This document shows positions 16,140-23,707 of a DNA stretch of 64,000 nucleotides, in pieces. A program made the position numbers and the translations under genes. The stretch is from Burkholderia sp. Nafp2/4-1b. GTDB taxonomy: Bacteria; Pseudomonadota; Gammaproteobacteria; Burkholderiales; Burkholderiaceae. The notes below the pieces were generated by a model. It was not told where the DNA came from and ran no database searches. It worked only from the letters and a program-made list of their open reading frames with translations. Position 1 is the first letter of the stretch. Every line of letters starts with the position of its first letter. The stretch is from the NCBI RefSeq assembly GCF_003635165.1, contig NZ_ML058606.1:1-64000 (forward strand), in the 5' to 3' direction.

Positions 16140-18101
16140 TCAGGCCTTCGCGAGCTTGATGCTGGTCGGCTCGGCCGTCAGGTAACCGACGCTTGCGCCG
16201 AAGCGGTCCTTGTAGTTCGCCCGCACCAGCGGATCGAGCGTCGGCTTGACCTTGTCATGCAGCGGCGATTCCCAGTCGCCCACGTGCTGGAAGTTGCTCA
16301 TGATGTAGGTCCAGCCGTTGATCTCGTCGACCGCATGCAGGCCCGTCGATTCTGCGCCGGCCGGGCACGACAGCACGCGCGCGAGCGACTTCGTGTCGAC
16401 GTTGTACGCCCACAGGAAGTTGTTCACGTGCATGCCCGAGTCTTCGCCGATGAAGAGCGTGCGCAGCTTTTCCGAGAACTTCAGGTTGTCGGGGTTCGCG
16501 ATCTTGTCCGGGTTCGCGAGGTTGCCGAGCGCATCGGCCGCGGCGAGGTCCTCGCCGACGAGCGCGGCCGGCGCGCCCATGTCGACCGGCACCCATTCGC
16601 TGTCGATCGTGCCGCCCGACGTGTCGCGCTGGCCGGCCTTCAGGTTCAGCGCGTAGACGGCGCCCGCGGCGATCTTCTTGTCCACCGCGACGTCGCGCGA
16701 CACAGCATTGCCCTTGACCATCGACGTTTCGATCCGCGACATCGCCGTGTAGACGATCTTGTCCTTTGCGTTCACCGTCGTGCCTTCGAGCTTCGTGAAC
16801 GCCATGCTGCCGCCGATCAGCGCGGCATAGCGGTGCGTCTCGAGGAACGCGGCCGCCTTCTCCATCCCCGGCTTCACGCGCATCCAGTTGAACTTGCCGC
16901 CGAAGTGGATCTTCGTGTAGCTCGCGTCGTTCGGATCGGTGGTCACCAGGTCCATGATGTCCGACGCCTTCAGCGTGTTCGCGAGCGCTTCGATCTCGCT
17001 GCTGGTCGCGTGGCCGATCTTGATCCACGTGAGCGTCGCGCTGCCGGCGCCGGCGGACGACGTCTGCGTCCACTTCGCGACGTACAGCGTGCCGGCCGAC
17101 AGGTCGGCCGCCTTGTCGGCGACGAACATGAACAGGCCGCCGTTGGTCGCGTCGTCGCCCATCATCACGGTGCGCTGGTCCGGCATCACCTGGATCAGCT
17201 CGTGCGAGATGCGGCCGAGGCAGTAGTGCTTCTTCACCGTGCCGGTGCCGTCCGGGTTCACCGTGATTTCGGGCAGGTGGCCGTAGTGGTAGGGGTTCGC
17301 CTTCGTCTCGTCGCCGAACGTGTTCTTGCTGAATGCCTTGAACTGCGCGTCGGTCGCGGCCTTCGTCGCGTCCGGCTCGTATTCCTCGCTCGACAGGTGC
17401 GTGCCCCACGGCGACAGGCTCGCGCCGCACGTAATCCACAGGCCGTGCGCCTTCGACGTGTCGACGTTGTGATACTTGACGACCTTCAGCGCGCCGTTCG
17501 ACGGATCCTGGTCGAGCGTGATCACCGCGATCGGCGACGGCAACTGGCCGTATTGCGATGCGCTCGCCTGGTCGCGCGTCGTGTATTCGAACTGCACGAC
17601 CGCGAACACCGTGTTGCCCTTCACGCCGGCCACGTTCGCGTTCTTCAGCGTCAGCAGCGAGCTGCCGTCCGGGCAGTCCGAATAGAACTGGCGTTCCTTG
17701 CCGGCGACCGAGCGGTCGATGATCGGCTGGTTGTTGATGTCGTAGTAGCCGCCCGCGAGCGTCGTGCCGCCGTTGCCGTCCGGCACCAGGTCGCCCGTCA
17801 CGAAGAACGGCCGGTACGCGAGCTTGAAGTTGCGCGACGAGCCGTCCGAGAACGACACCGACAGCGTCGAGCCGACGGTCGTCGTGGCCATCGCGGCCGC
17901 GTTGTCGAGCGTGGGCGCGGCCATCGCCGAGAACGCCGCCGACGTGTAGGCGGCGGCCACCGGCGCCGGCGTCGACGCGGGATCGTCACCGCCGCAGCCC
18001 GTCAGCAGGGCCGGCAGCGCGAGGCCGGAAAGGGGCAGCATCGGCGCGCCGGCGAGGATCTTCAGGGCGTGGCGACGGGAAGCATTGGGCGACGCGGGCA
18101 T
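16140..18101 (-). CDS. PhoX-family (DUF839) phosphatase, Tat-exported lipoprotein
   Basis: The 653-residue product begins with a Tat signal (SRRHALKILAG) and a lipobox-like LTGC, so it should be exported folded and possibly lipidated. The body has PhoX/DUF839 features: CGASLSPWGTHLSSEEYEPD, CLGRISHELIQVMPDQRTVMMGDDATNGGLFMFVAD, EALANTLKASDIMDLVTTDPND and LRTLFIGEDSGMHVNNFLWAYN. Many PhoX enzymes are calcium/iron-dependent alkaline phosphatases. The start at 18101 is set by the Tat signal. A CTTTCAT half-site like a Pho box lies upstream (complement of 18207-18213) but I see no convincing second half. The gene faces the secretion cluster tail to tail. Confidence 0.85.
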   Translation of the reverse strand: MPASPNASRRHALKILAGAPMLPLSGLALPALLTGCGGDDPASTPAPVAAAYTSAAFSAMAAPTLDNAAAMATTTVGSTLSVSFSDGSSRNFKLAYRPFFVTGDLVPDGNGGTTLAGGYYDINNQPIIDRSVAGKERQFYSDCPDGSSLLTLKNANVAGVKGNTVFAVVQFEYTTRDQASASQYGQLPSPIAVITLDQDPSNGALKVVKYHNVDTSKAHGLWITCGASLSPWGTHLSSEEYEPDATKAATDAQFKAFSKNTFGDETKANPYHYGHLPEITVNPDGTGTVKKHYCLGRISHELIQVMPDQRTVMMGDDATNGGLFMFVADKAADLSAGTLYVAKWTQTSSAGAGSATLTWIKIGHATSSEIEALANTLKASDIMDLVTTDPNDASYTKIHFGGKFNWMRVKPGMEKAAAFLETHRYAALIGGSMAFTKLEGTTVNAKDKIVYTAMSRIETSMVKGNAVSRDVAVDKKIAAGAVYALNLKAGQRDTSGGTIDSEWVPVDMGAPAALVGEDLAAADALGNLANPDKIANPDNLKFSEKLRTLFIGEDSGMHVNNFLWAYNVDTKSLARVLSCPAGAESTGLHAVDEINGWTYIMSNFQHVGDWESPLHDKVKPTLDPLVRANYKDRFGASVGYLTAEPTSIKLAKA

Positions 18102-18303
18102 GTGGAGTCCAGTTTCGAATGTTGGAAGAATGGCCTTCGCGAAGCAGGCGAACAGCAAGCAGCGCGAAGGCAAGTTGAAAACTGGACGGAAGTGTAGGGA
18201 CGCTAGATGAAAGTTTTTTGAATTGAAAACGTAATGATGCGTGGGGCGCCCGTCAGGAGCACTGCCGGACGCCGGTCGCAAGCGTTTGCGCTCAGGTTTG
18301 CGC

Positions 18304-19497
18304 TCAGTCGCGCTCGGGCGTCGCCGAGATGCGGTGGATCGACAGGTCGGCGCCGTCGAATTCGGCTTCGCGATCGAGCCGCAGCCCGACGGTCGCCTTC
18401 AGCGCGCCGTAGACCAGCGTGCCGCCCGCGGTCGCGATCACGATGCCCCCGAGTGTGCCGATCAGCTGCGACATGAAGGCCACGCCGCCGAGGCCGCCGA
18501 GCGCGGGCTGCCCGAACACGCCGGCCGCGAGGCCGCCGAGCGCGCCGCACATCCCGTGCAGCGGCCACACGCCGAGCACGTCGTCGATGCGCCATTTGTT
18601 CTGCACGCAGGTGAACATCGCGACGAACACTGCGCCGGCCGCCGCACCGGTGACGAGCGCACCGATCGGATGCATCACGTCGGAGCCCGCGCATACGGCG
18701 ACGAGGCCCGCGAGCGGGCCGTTGTACGTGAAGCCCGGGTCGTTGCGGCCGGCCATCCACGCGGCGAGCGTACCGCCGACCATCGCCATCAGCGAATTCA
18801 CCGCGACGAGGCCGCTGATCTTGTCGAGCGTCTGCGCGCTCATCACGTTGAAGCCGAACCAGCCGACCGCGAGCACCCATGCGCCAAGCGCGAGGAACGG
18901 GATGTTCGACGGCGGATGCGCGGCGATCCGGCCGTCCTTCGCATAGCGGCCGTGGCGTGCGCCGAGCAGCAGCACGGCCGGCAGCGCGACCCAGCCGCCG
19001 AACGCGTGCACGACCACCGATCCCGCGAAATCGTGGAACGGTGCGCCGAACGCGTGCGTGAGCCAGGCCTGCACGCCGAAGCGCTCGTTCCAAGCGATGC
19101 CTTCGAAGAACGGATAGATGAAGCCGACGATGATCAGCGTCGCGACGAGCTGCGGATTGAATTTCGCGCGTTCCGCGATGCCGCCGGACACGATCGCGGG
19201 AATTGCAGCCGCGAACGTCAGCAGGAAGAAGAAGCGCACGAGCGCGTAGCCGCTGTGCTGCGACAGCGAGCCGATGTCGTCGAAGAACTCGACGCCGTAC
19301 GCGATCGTATAGCCGATGAAGAAGTAAGCGAGCGTCGACACCGAGAAGTCGACCAGGATCTTCACGAGCGCGTTGACCTGGTTCTTCTTGCGGACCGTGC
19401 CGAGCTCGAGGAATGCAAAGCCCGCGTGCATCGCGAGCACCATGACGGCGCCGATCAACAGGAACAGTGTGTCGACGCCGGATTTCAGACCATCCAT
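18304..19497 (-). CDS. amtB: Ammonium transporter (Amt/MEP/Rh family)
   Basis: The product has 397 residues and eleven hydrophobic segments, with Amt hallmarks such as FFDDIGS, AIVSGGIAERAKF, WNERFGVQAWLTHAFGAPFHDFAGSVVVHAFGG (FDFAGG..VH region) and TGAAAGAVF. It should conduct ammonium into the cell across the inner membrane. The start at 19497 follows AAGGAAG (complement of 19503-19509); the open frame continues far upstream without a start signal. No signal peptide is present and no glnK partner is adjacent, which is unusual because amtB normally follows glnK. A sigma-54 promoter with NtrC-like sites lies upstream. Confidence 0.92.
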   Translation of the reverse strand: MDGLKSGVDTLFLLIGAVMVLAMHAGFAFLELGTVRKKNQVNALVKILVDFSVSTLAYFFIGYTIAYGVEFFDDIGSLSQHSGYALVRFFFLLTFAAAIPAIVSGGIAERAKFNPQLVATLIIVGFIYPFFEGIAWNERFGVQAWLTHAFGAPFHDFAGSVVVHAFGGWVALPAVLLLGARHGRYAKDGRIAAHPPSNIPFLALGAWVLAVGWFGFNVMSAQTLDKISGLVAVNSLMAMVGGTLAAWMAGRNDPGFTYNGPLAGLVAVCAGSDVMHPIGALVTGAAAGAVFVAMFTCVQNKWRIDDVLGVWPLHGMCGALGGLAAGVFGQPALGGLGGVAFMSQLIGTLGGIVIATAGGTLVYGALKATVGLRLDREAEFDGADLSIHRISATPERD

Positions 19498-19532
19498 GCC
19501 GTGGCTTCCTTGCGCAAAAAACGGGCAAGGAA

Positions 19533-19548
19533 TGCAAGTACCGGGCCA
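19533..19548 (-). promoter_or_regulatory. Sigma-54 promoter of the ammonium transporter gene
   Basis: Read on the minus strand this is TGGCCCGGTACTTGCA, which matches the sigma-54 consensus TGGCACG-N4-TTGCW with one substitution, with GG and GC in the required 10-base spacing. The -12 element lies about 36 bases before the ATG at 19497. Nitrogen-regulated transporters are classic sigma-54 targets. Confidence 0.85.
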
Positions 19549-19660
19549 ACTTGGGGAAAGTCTGCGTGCAATTGGTGCGGAAGGGCCGCTACGCACGACA
19601 TTCCGGTGGTGCGTGCACGGTTGCGGGGCGTGCCGCGCGCGACGCGGACAGCGCGGCCGG

Positions 19661-19677
19661 TGCACGTACGTGGTGCG
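19661..19677 (-). promoter_or_regulatory. NtrC-like enhancer site 1
   Basis: TGCACG-TACGT-GGTGCG (plus-strand reading) fits the NtrC dyad TGCACC-N5-GGTGCA with two differences. It lies about 115-130 bases upstream of the sigma-54 promoter, a normal enhancer distance. A half-site CAATTGGTGCG also occurs close to the promoter at about 19569-19579. Confidence 0.65.
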
Positions 19678-19734
19678 AGACGTGCGTAACTGGTGCGTAC
19701 ACGGCGCTGCGCGGTGCGGCGTGGTGCGCCGCGA

Positions 19735-19751
19735 TGCACCGGCGTGGCGCG
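19735..19751 (-). promoter_or_regulatory. NtrC-like enhancer site 2
   Basis: TGCACC-GGCGT-GGCGCG (plus-strand reading) has a perfect left half and a right half with two differences from GGTGCA. It lies about 190-205 bases upstream of the sigma-54 promoter and directly at the 3' end of the small membrane protein gene. Confidence 0.55.
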
Positions 19752-20087
19752 TCAGCGGTGCTTGAACAGCGCGCGGGGCCGGCGCAGCCGCAGCGCGCAC
19801 GCACACCAGTAGGCTGCGACCGTCGACAGCCCGAGCGCCGCCAAGGCGAGCGCGGCGAAGCCCGCATTCGACTGGCCGTGACCATCGGGGCCGAGGATGC
19901 CTTGCGCGACGATCAGCGCGGCCGTCCAGAAGCCGATCACCGCTTGCGCGAGCAGGCGCGCGCAAGCAACGCGGCGCGGGCGCCCGGCGGCGCGCAGGCG
20001 CGTCGCGGACGGCGAGCGCAGACACAGGAACAGGGTGGCGGCGAGCGCGGCGGCCAGCGCGATGAACCAATCGATGAGGAAAGCCAT
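19752..20087 (-). CDS. Small three-helix membrane protein, unknown function
   Basis: The product is about 111 residues: an N-terminal helix (FLIDWFIALAAALAATLFLCL), a basic loop, a second helix (LLAQAVIGFWTAALIVAQGIL) and a third (AGFAALALAALGLSTVAAYWCACAL), ending in a basic tail. I recognise no family. The ATG at 20087 is chosen because the first helix starts there; an upstream GTG at 20129 is possible and neither has a strong ribosome binding site. It lies upstream of the ammonium transporter on the same strand, but the sigma-54 promoter between them suggests separate control. Confidence 0.5.
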   Translation of the reverse strand: MAFLIDWFIALAAALAATLFLCLRSPSATRLRAAGRPRRVACARLLAQAVIGFWTAALIVAQGILGPDGHGQSNAGFAALALAALGLSTVAAYWCACALRLRRPRALFKHR

Positions 20088-20278
20088 GAAGAAACGGAGA
20101 GCGGACAGAGCGGATTGAGGCCTGCCCACTTTAGTGCCGGCGCGCGTGCGATTGAATCAGACAAGTCCGAAATCGAAAGGTATTTTCAATCGGCGGTCGT
20201 CATTGGCCCTGTTGCGAAGGCGGTATCATCGACGTCGGTCCAACCATTCAGGCGTGCGGCGCACGCCGGAGATTGCTG

Positions 20279-20707
20279 ATGAAGATGAAGATTTCGCGGG
20301 CACGTCGCGTGCCCGGGTCCGTGCTGGCGGCCGCGGCCGTCGGTGCGATGCTGTTGCTCGCCGGCTGCGAAAAGTCCGGCACGCCGGCCACGCAAGCCGA
20401 TACGGCCGCGAGCGCGGCCACCGCTGCCGCCAACAGCGCTGCCAAGGCACTCGACCAGGTGGCGAGCACCGTCAACCAGCAGATCGACGCCGCCAAGGCC
20501 GGCATCGCGAGCGCGGCGTCGGCCGTGCCGCCGCTGTCCGCGAGCGGCCTCGCGTCCGCTGCGCAGGCGCAGTTCGATGCGGCCGCGTCCGCGGTCGTCG
20601 CGCATGCGGCGTCCGAAGCCGGCGCGAAGATGGCCGAGGCCGGCAAGAAGCTCCAGCAGTGGAGCCAGCAAGGCGCGGCAGGTTCGAAGCCGGCCAGCGG
20701 CGAATAA
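20279..20707 (+). CDS. Small Ala-rich lipoprotein
   Basis: The 142-residue product has a basic N terminus, a hydrophobic core and a clear lipobox LLAGC (SVLAAAAVGAMLLLAGCEKS), so it is a lipoprotein. The mature part is an Ala-rich, helical low-complexity sequence (AKALDQVASTVNQQIDAAKAGI) that may form a coiled coil or amphipathic helix. There is no recognised domain. The ATG at 20279 is preceded by CGGAG; an earlier in-frame TTG at 20273 is unlikely. It stands alone, upstream of the Rrf2 gene. Function unknown. Confidence 0.65.
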   Translation: MKMKISRARRVPGSVLAAAAVGAMLLLAGCEKSGTPATQADTAASAATAAANSAAKALDQVASTVNQQIDAAKAGIASAASAVPPLSASGLASAAQAQFDAAASAVVAHAASEAGAKMAEAGKKLQQWSQQGAAGSKPASGE

Positions 20708-20733
20708 ACGCGCCCTTGTGCAATCCGTGAAAT

Positions 20734-20750
20734 GTAATTATAGTGGTTAC
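20734..20750 (+). promoter_or_regulatory. Putative Rrf2 operator 1 (upstream of the rrf2 gene)
   Basis: GTAATTATAGTGGTTAC is an inverted repeat GTAAY-N7-GTTAC. Nearly the same sequence, with the identical flank ATGTAATT, recurs at 21354-21370 before the next gene. It lies about 50 bases upstream of the Rrf2-family start, consistent with autoregulation. Confidence 0.7.
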
Positions 20751-20799
20751 ACATTGTCGCGGGCTGCGGTTCGGGCCGGCGTCGCCGAGTGAGTCAGGA

Positions 20800-21255
20800 A
20801 TGAATACCAGCAGCCGGTTCGCGTTTGCCGTTCACGTGCTTGCCTTGCTGTCGATGCAGGAGGGCGTGCCGCTGTCGTCCGACATCATCGCGGGCAGCGT
20901 GAACACGAATCCGGCGCTGATTCGCCGTCTGCTGTCGATGCTGGCGGCCGCGGGGCTGACCACGTCGCAGCTCGGCGCGGGAGGCGGTGCGCTGCTGGCG
21001 CGCGAGCCGGGCGACATCACGCTGCTCGACGTCTATCGCGCGGTCGACGATGCGCAGCTGTTCGCGCTGCACCGCGAGGCGCCGAATCCCGCGTGTCTCG
21101 TCGGGCGCCACATCCAGGGCGTGCTGATCGACTATATCGGCGACGCGCAGCGCGCGATGGAAGCGTCGCTTGCCACACGCACGCTTGCGGACGTCACGGC
21201 AGACGTGCTCGAATCCGAGCAGCGCGACCGGTCGGCGGGAAGCGCCGGCGGGTGA
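20800..21255 (+). CDS. Rrf2-family transcriptional regulator (YwnA/CymR-like)
   Basis: The 151-residue product has the Rrf2 N-terminal winged helix: FAFAVHVLALLSMQEG, SSDIIAGSVNTNPALIRRLLSMLAAAGL and the wing GAGGGALLAREPGDITLLDVYRAVDD. Only one Cys (C99) is present, so it lacks the three-Cys iron-sulfur site of IscR and NsrR and resembles the cofactor-poor YwnA/CymR type. The gene is followed by a terminator and then a NAD(P)-binding protein; in Bacillus subtilis ywnA and ywnB form the same pair. Matching operators precede both genes. The start at 20800 has a close CAGGA. Confidence 0.85.
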   Translation: MNTSSRFAFAVHVLALLSMQEGVPLSSDIIAGSVNTNPALIRRLLSMLAAAGLTTSQLGAGGGALLAREPGDITLLDVYRAVDDAQLFALHREAPNPACLVGRHIQGVLIDYIGDAQRAMEASLATRTLADVTADVLESEQRDRSAGSAGG

Positions 21256-21318
21256 CGGCCGGCAACGGATGATGCAGGGCAGGAGGCCGGGCGGCGCGCA
21301 CGCGCGGCGGCCGGCACG

Positions 21319-21342
21319 ACGGAGTTTCGCTCCGTTTTTTTT
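21319..21342 (+). terminator. Intrinsic terminator after the Rrf2 gene
   Basis: ACGGAG (21319-21324) pairs with CTCCGT (21330-21335) around a TTTCG loop and is followed by eight T. It separates the regulator from the downstream NAD(P)-binding gene, so that gene must have its own promoter. Confidence 0.9.
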
Positions 21343-21353
21343 CGGTCTTATAT

Positions 21354-21370
21354 GTAATTGCTTTAGTTAC
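21354..21370 (+). promoter_or_regulatory. Putative Rrf2 operator 2 (upstream of the NAD(P)-binding gene)
   Basis: GTAATTGCTTTAGTTAC has the same GTAAY-N7-GTTAC dyad as the site at 20734-20750 and lies 25 bases before the ATG at 21395, where a bound repressor would block transcription or RNA polymerase binding. Confidence 0.7.
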
Positions 21371-21394
21371 TTTTTTTCTTACTGGAGAATCGAT

Positions 21395-22036
21395 ATGACG
21401 CAACGCACGTTGAACATCGCACTGTTTGGCGCCACCGGGATGATCGGCTCGCGCATCGCCGCCGAAGCCGTGCGCCGCGGCCATCGCGTGACGGCGCTGT
21501 CGCGCCATCCGGGCGCGGCCGGCGACGGCATCACCGCGAAGGCGGCCGACCTGTTCGATGCGGCCAGCATCGCGGCCGTGCTGCCGGGCCACGACGTCGT
21601 CGCGAGCGCGTACGGTCCGAAGCAGGACGATGCCGCGCAGGTCGTCGCGGCGGCGCGCGCGCTGGTGGCCGGCACACGTCAGGCCGGGCTGAAGCGGCTC
21701 GTCGTGGTGGGCGGCGCCGGTTCGCTCGAGGTCGCGCCGGGCAAGCAGCTGGTCGACACCGAAGGTTTCCCGGACGCGTACAAGGCGGTCGCGCTCGCGC
21801 ACCGCGATGCGCTCGACTATCTGAAGACGGTCGGCGATCTCGACTGGACCTTCTTTGCGCCGGCCGCGCTGATCGCACCGGGCGAGCGCACCGGCACGTT
21901 CCGAACGGGCGTCGGCAAGCTGATCGCGGACGCGCAGGGCAACAGCAAGATCTCGGCGGAAGACTACGCGGTCGCGTTCGTCGATGCGCTCGAGCAGCAA
22001 AGCTTCGTGCGCGAGATCGCGACGGTCGCGTATTGA
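21395..22036 (+). CDS. NAD(P)-binding Rossmann protein (YwnB-like NADH-flavin reductase family)
   Basis: The 213-residue product starts with a glycine-rich dinucleotide motif ([23 protein letters not shown]) and continues with [12 protein letters not shown] and [23 protein letters not shown], the pattern of the atypical short-chain reductase/NAD(P)H-binding group that includes YwnB and the so-called NADH-flavin reductases. These proteins are often induced by electrophile or oxidative stress and regulated by Rrf2 or MarR proteins. The start at 21395 follows CTGGAGA. A shared operator links it to the Rrf2 gene before it. The substrate is unknown. Confidence 0.85.
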   Translation: MTQRTLNIALFGATGMIGSRIAAEAVRRGHRVTALSRHPGAAGDGITAKAADLFDAASIAAVLPGHDVVASAYGPKQDDAAQVVAAARALVAGTRQAGLKRLVVVGGAGSLEVAPGKQLVDTEGFPDAYKAVALAHRDALDYLKTVGDLDWTFFAPAALIAPGERTGTFRTGVGKLIADAQGNSKISAEDYAVAFVDALEQQSFVREIATVAY

Positions 22037-22125
22037 GCGACTATTGAGCGACGGCACGGCGACGCGGCGCGCAAGCGCCGCGTTCACCACGTGCGGCCCG
22101 CGGGCCACGCAGTAGCAAGCGACTT

Positions 22126-22162
22126 CAGGCGATTCCATCTCGACGGATGGAATCGCCTGTTT
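22126..22162 (+). terminator. Hairpin terminator with perfect 14-bp stem
   Basis: CAGGCGATTCCATC (22126-22139) pairs perfectly with 22146-22159, loop TCGACG, followed by a short TTT. The T-run is weak, but position after the NAD(P)-binding gene supports a terminator. Confidence 0.65.
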
Positions 22163-22298
22163 CGTGTGGCGTACCGATGATCGAGCGCGCATCGCGTGCG
22201 CGATCGGTCCGGTCGCCGATCCTTCCATTCCTGATTGGTATTTATCCCGGTCGACGCCGCGCGGCGGTTTCCATATTGTTCCCCGTCATGCATGATGC

Positions 22299-22315
22299 AT
22301 AGAATAAATTTCTAT
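22299..22315 (+). promoter_or_regulatory. Inverted repeat at the Lrp-type gene promoter
   Basis: ATAGAATAAATTTCTAT is a perfect 6-bp inverted repeat with an AT-rich 5-base centre, 19 bases before the ATG of the Lrp/AsnC-type gene. AT-rich dyads of this kind are typical Lrp-family sites, so autoregulation is likely. A TAGAAT -10 element lies inside it (22300-22305), with TTGTTC 18 bases upstream. Confidence 0.6.
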
Positions 22316-22333
22316 CAACCAGGGGCGGGGTAA

Positions 22334-22804
22334 ATGGATGCTATCGATCGCAAGCTGCTGGAGTTGTTGCAGGCCGATGCCACATTGCCGATCGCGGAAC
22401 TCGCGCAGCGCGTGAACCTGTCGCAGACGCCGTGCTGGAAGCGCGTGCAGCGGCTCAAGGAAACCGGCGCGATCCGCGCGCAGGTCGCGCTGTGCGATCC
22501 GCGCAAGCTCGGCGTCGGCACGACCGTGTTCGTCGCGATCCGCACGAACCAGCACACCGAGGAGTGGGCGCAGCGTTTCACGCAGGCCGTGCGCGACATG
22601 CCGGAAGTCGTCGAGGTGTACCGGATGAGCGGCGAGACCGACTATCTGCTGCGGGTCGTGGTGACCGGCATCGACGATTACGATCGCGTGTACAAGCAGC
22701 TGATTCGTGCGGTGCCGCTGTTCGACGTGAGCTCGTCGTTCGCGATGGAGCAGATCAAGTATTCCACCGCGCTGCCGGTGCGCGACCTGTCGGAGCAGGT
22801 GTAG
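22334..22804 (+). CDS. Lrp/AsnC-family transcriptional regulator
   Basis: The 156-residue product has an N-terminal HTH (DRKLLELLQADATLPIAELAQRVNLSQTPCWKRVQRLKETGAI) and a C-terminal RAM domain with VEVYRMSGETDYLLRVVVTGIDDYDRVYKQL. The SQTPCWKRVQRL recognition helix is shared with the DecR/BkdR-like subgroup that responds to amino acids or cysteine. It is a single-gene unit. The start at 22334 follows GGGGCGGGGT. Its targets cannot be read from context; the bkd operon at the other end of the window is a possible remote target but nothing here proves it. Confidence 0.88.
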   Translation: MDAIDRKLLELLQADATLPIAELAQRVNLSQTPCWKRVQRLKETGAIRAQVALCDPRKLGVGTTVFVAIRTNQHTEEWAQRFTQAVRDMPEVVEVYRMSGETDYLLRVVVTGIDDYDRVYKQLIRAVPLFDVSSSFAMEQIKYSTALPVRDLSEQV

Positions 22805-22929
22805 GGTACGAGGCGGTGATACGGCGCGATGGTGAGTGGATGCGCTTCGCTGGTGCGTTCCGATTGCTTGCGTGTTGAGCGTTGAATATTTGCGTGCCGC
22901 TGCCGCGCCGTCGGCGCTATTGCCTGCGC

Positions 22930-23703
22930 TCAGCGCCCGCGCGCCAGCGCACGTGCGCGTTCATCCGCCAGCGCGTCGCGGCGCACGAATTCCGCGACGA
23001 ACGGGCTCGCCGGATGGTGGTGCAGCGCGTATGGCGTGTCCCATTGCGCGAGCTGGCCGTCCTTCATCACGCCGATCCGGTCGGCGATCGCGAACGCTTC
23101 TGCCTGGTTGTGCGTGACGAGGATCGCGGTGTGGCCCGTGCGCTTGAGGATGTCGCGCAGCTCGAACGCGAGCCGCTCGCGCGTATCGACGTCGAGATTC
23201 GAGAACGGCTCGTCGAGCAGCAGCAGTTCAGGCGAGGGTGCGAGCGCGCGGGCGAGCGCGACACGTTGCTGCTGGCCGCCCGACAGTTCGTGCGGATACG
23301 CGCTGCCCGAATCGGCAAGGCCGACGAGGTCGAGCAAGTCGGCGACGCGGGTGCGGCGCTCGGCTTTCGGCATCCGCCGCAAGCCGAATGCGACGTTGTC
23401 GGCCGCGCTCAGGTGCGGGAACAGCGCGTAATCCTGGAACATCATCCCGATGCGCCGCCGCTCGGGCGGTACGTCGAGCGACGGCGCCGCGACCGGCGTG
23501 CCGTCCAGCACGATGCGCCCCATGCGCACGGGCTCGAAGCCCGCGATCGCGCGCAGCACGGTAGTCTTGCCGCAGCCCGATGCGCCGAGCAGGCAGCCGA
23601 TGTCGCCGCGCGGCAACGCGAGGCTCAGTCCGTCGACCACCGTGCGGCGGCCGTGCGGTGTGTCGTAGGCGACGCAGAGGTCGTCGAGTTCGAGCAGGTA
23701 CAC
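22930..23703 (-). CDS. fbpC: Ferric iron ABC transporter ATP-binding protein
   Basis: The 257-residue product has Walker A GASGCGKTT (40-48), Q-loop QDYALFPHLSAADNVAFGL, signature LSGGQQQRVALARAL, Walker B LLLLDEPFSNLD and switch His in VTHNQAEAF. It matches the FbpC/AfuC group. It lacks the long C-terminal TOBE region of many homologues (usual length about 350), so it is short. The GTG start at 23703 lies 4 bases after the permease stop, and is the third gene of the minus-strand operon fbpA-fbpB-fbpC. It energises iron uptake on the cytoplasmic face. Confidence 0.85.
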   Translation of the reverse strand: MYLLELDDLCVAYDTPHGRRTVVDGLSLALPRGDIGCLLGASGCGKTTVLRAIAGFEPVRMGRIVLDGTPVAAPSLDVPPERRRIGMMFQDYALFPHLSAADNVAFGLRRMPKAERRTRVADLLDLVGLADSGSAYPHELSGGQQQRVALARALAPSPELLLLDEPFSNLDVDTRERLAFELRDILKRTGHTAILVTHNQAEAFAIADRIGVMKDGQLAQWDTPYALHHHPASPFVAEFVRRDALADERARALARGR

Positions 23704-23707
23704 GGTG

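Noticed and set aside
16257..18197. 646-codon plus-strand frame opposite the PhoX gene
   Set aside because: Composition is Arg/Val/His-rich and typical of antisense to GC-rich coding; the minus-strand product has clear family motifs.
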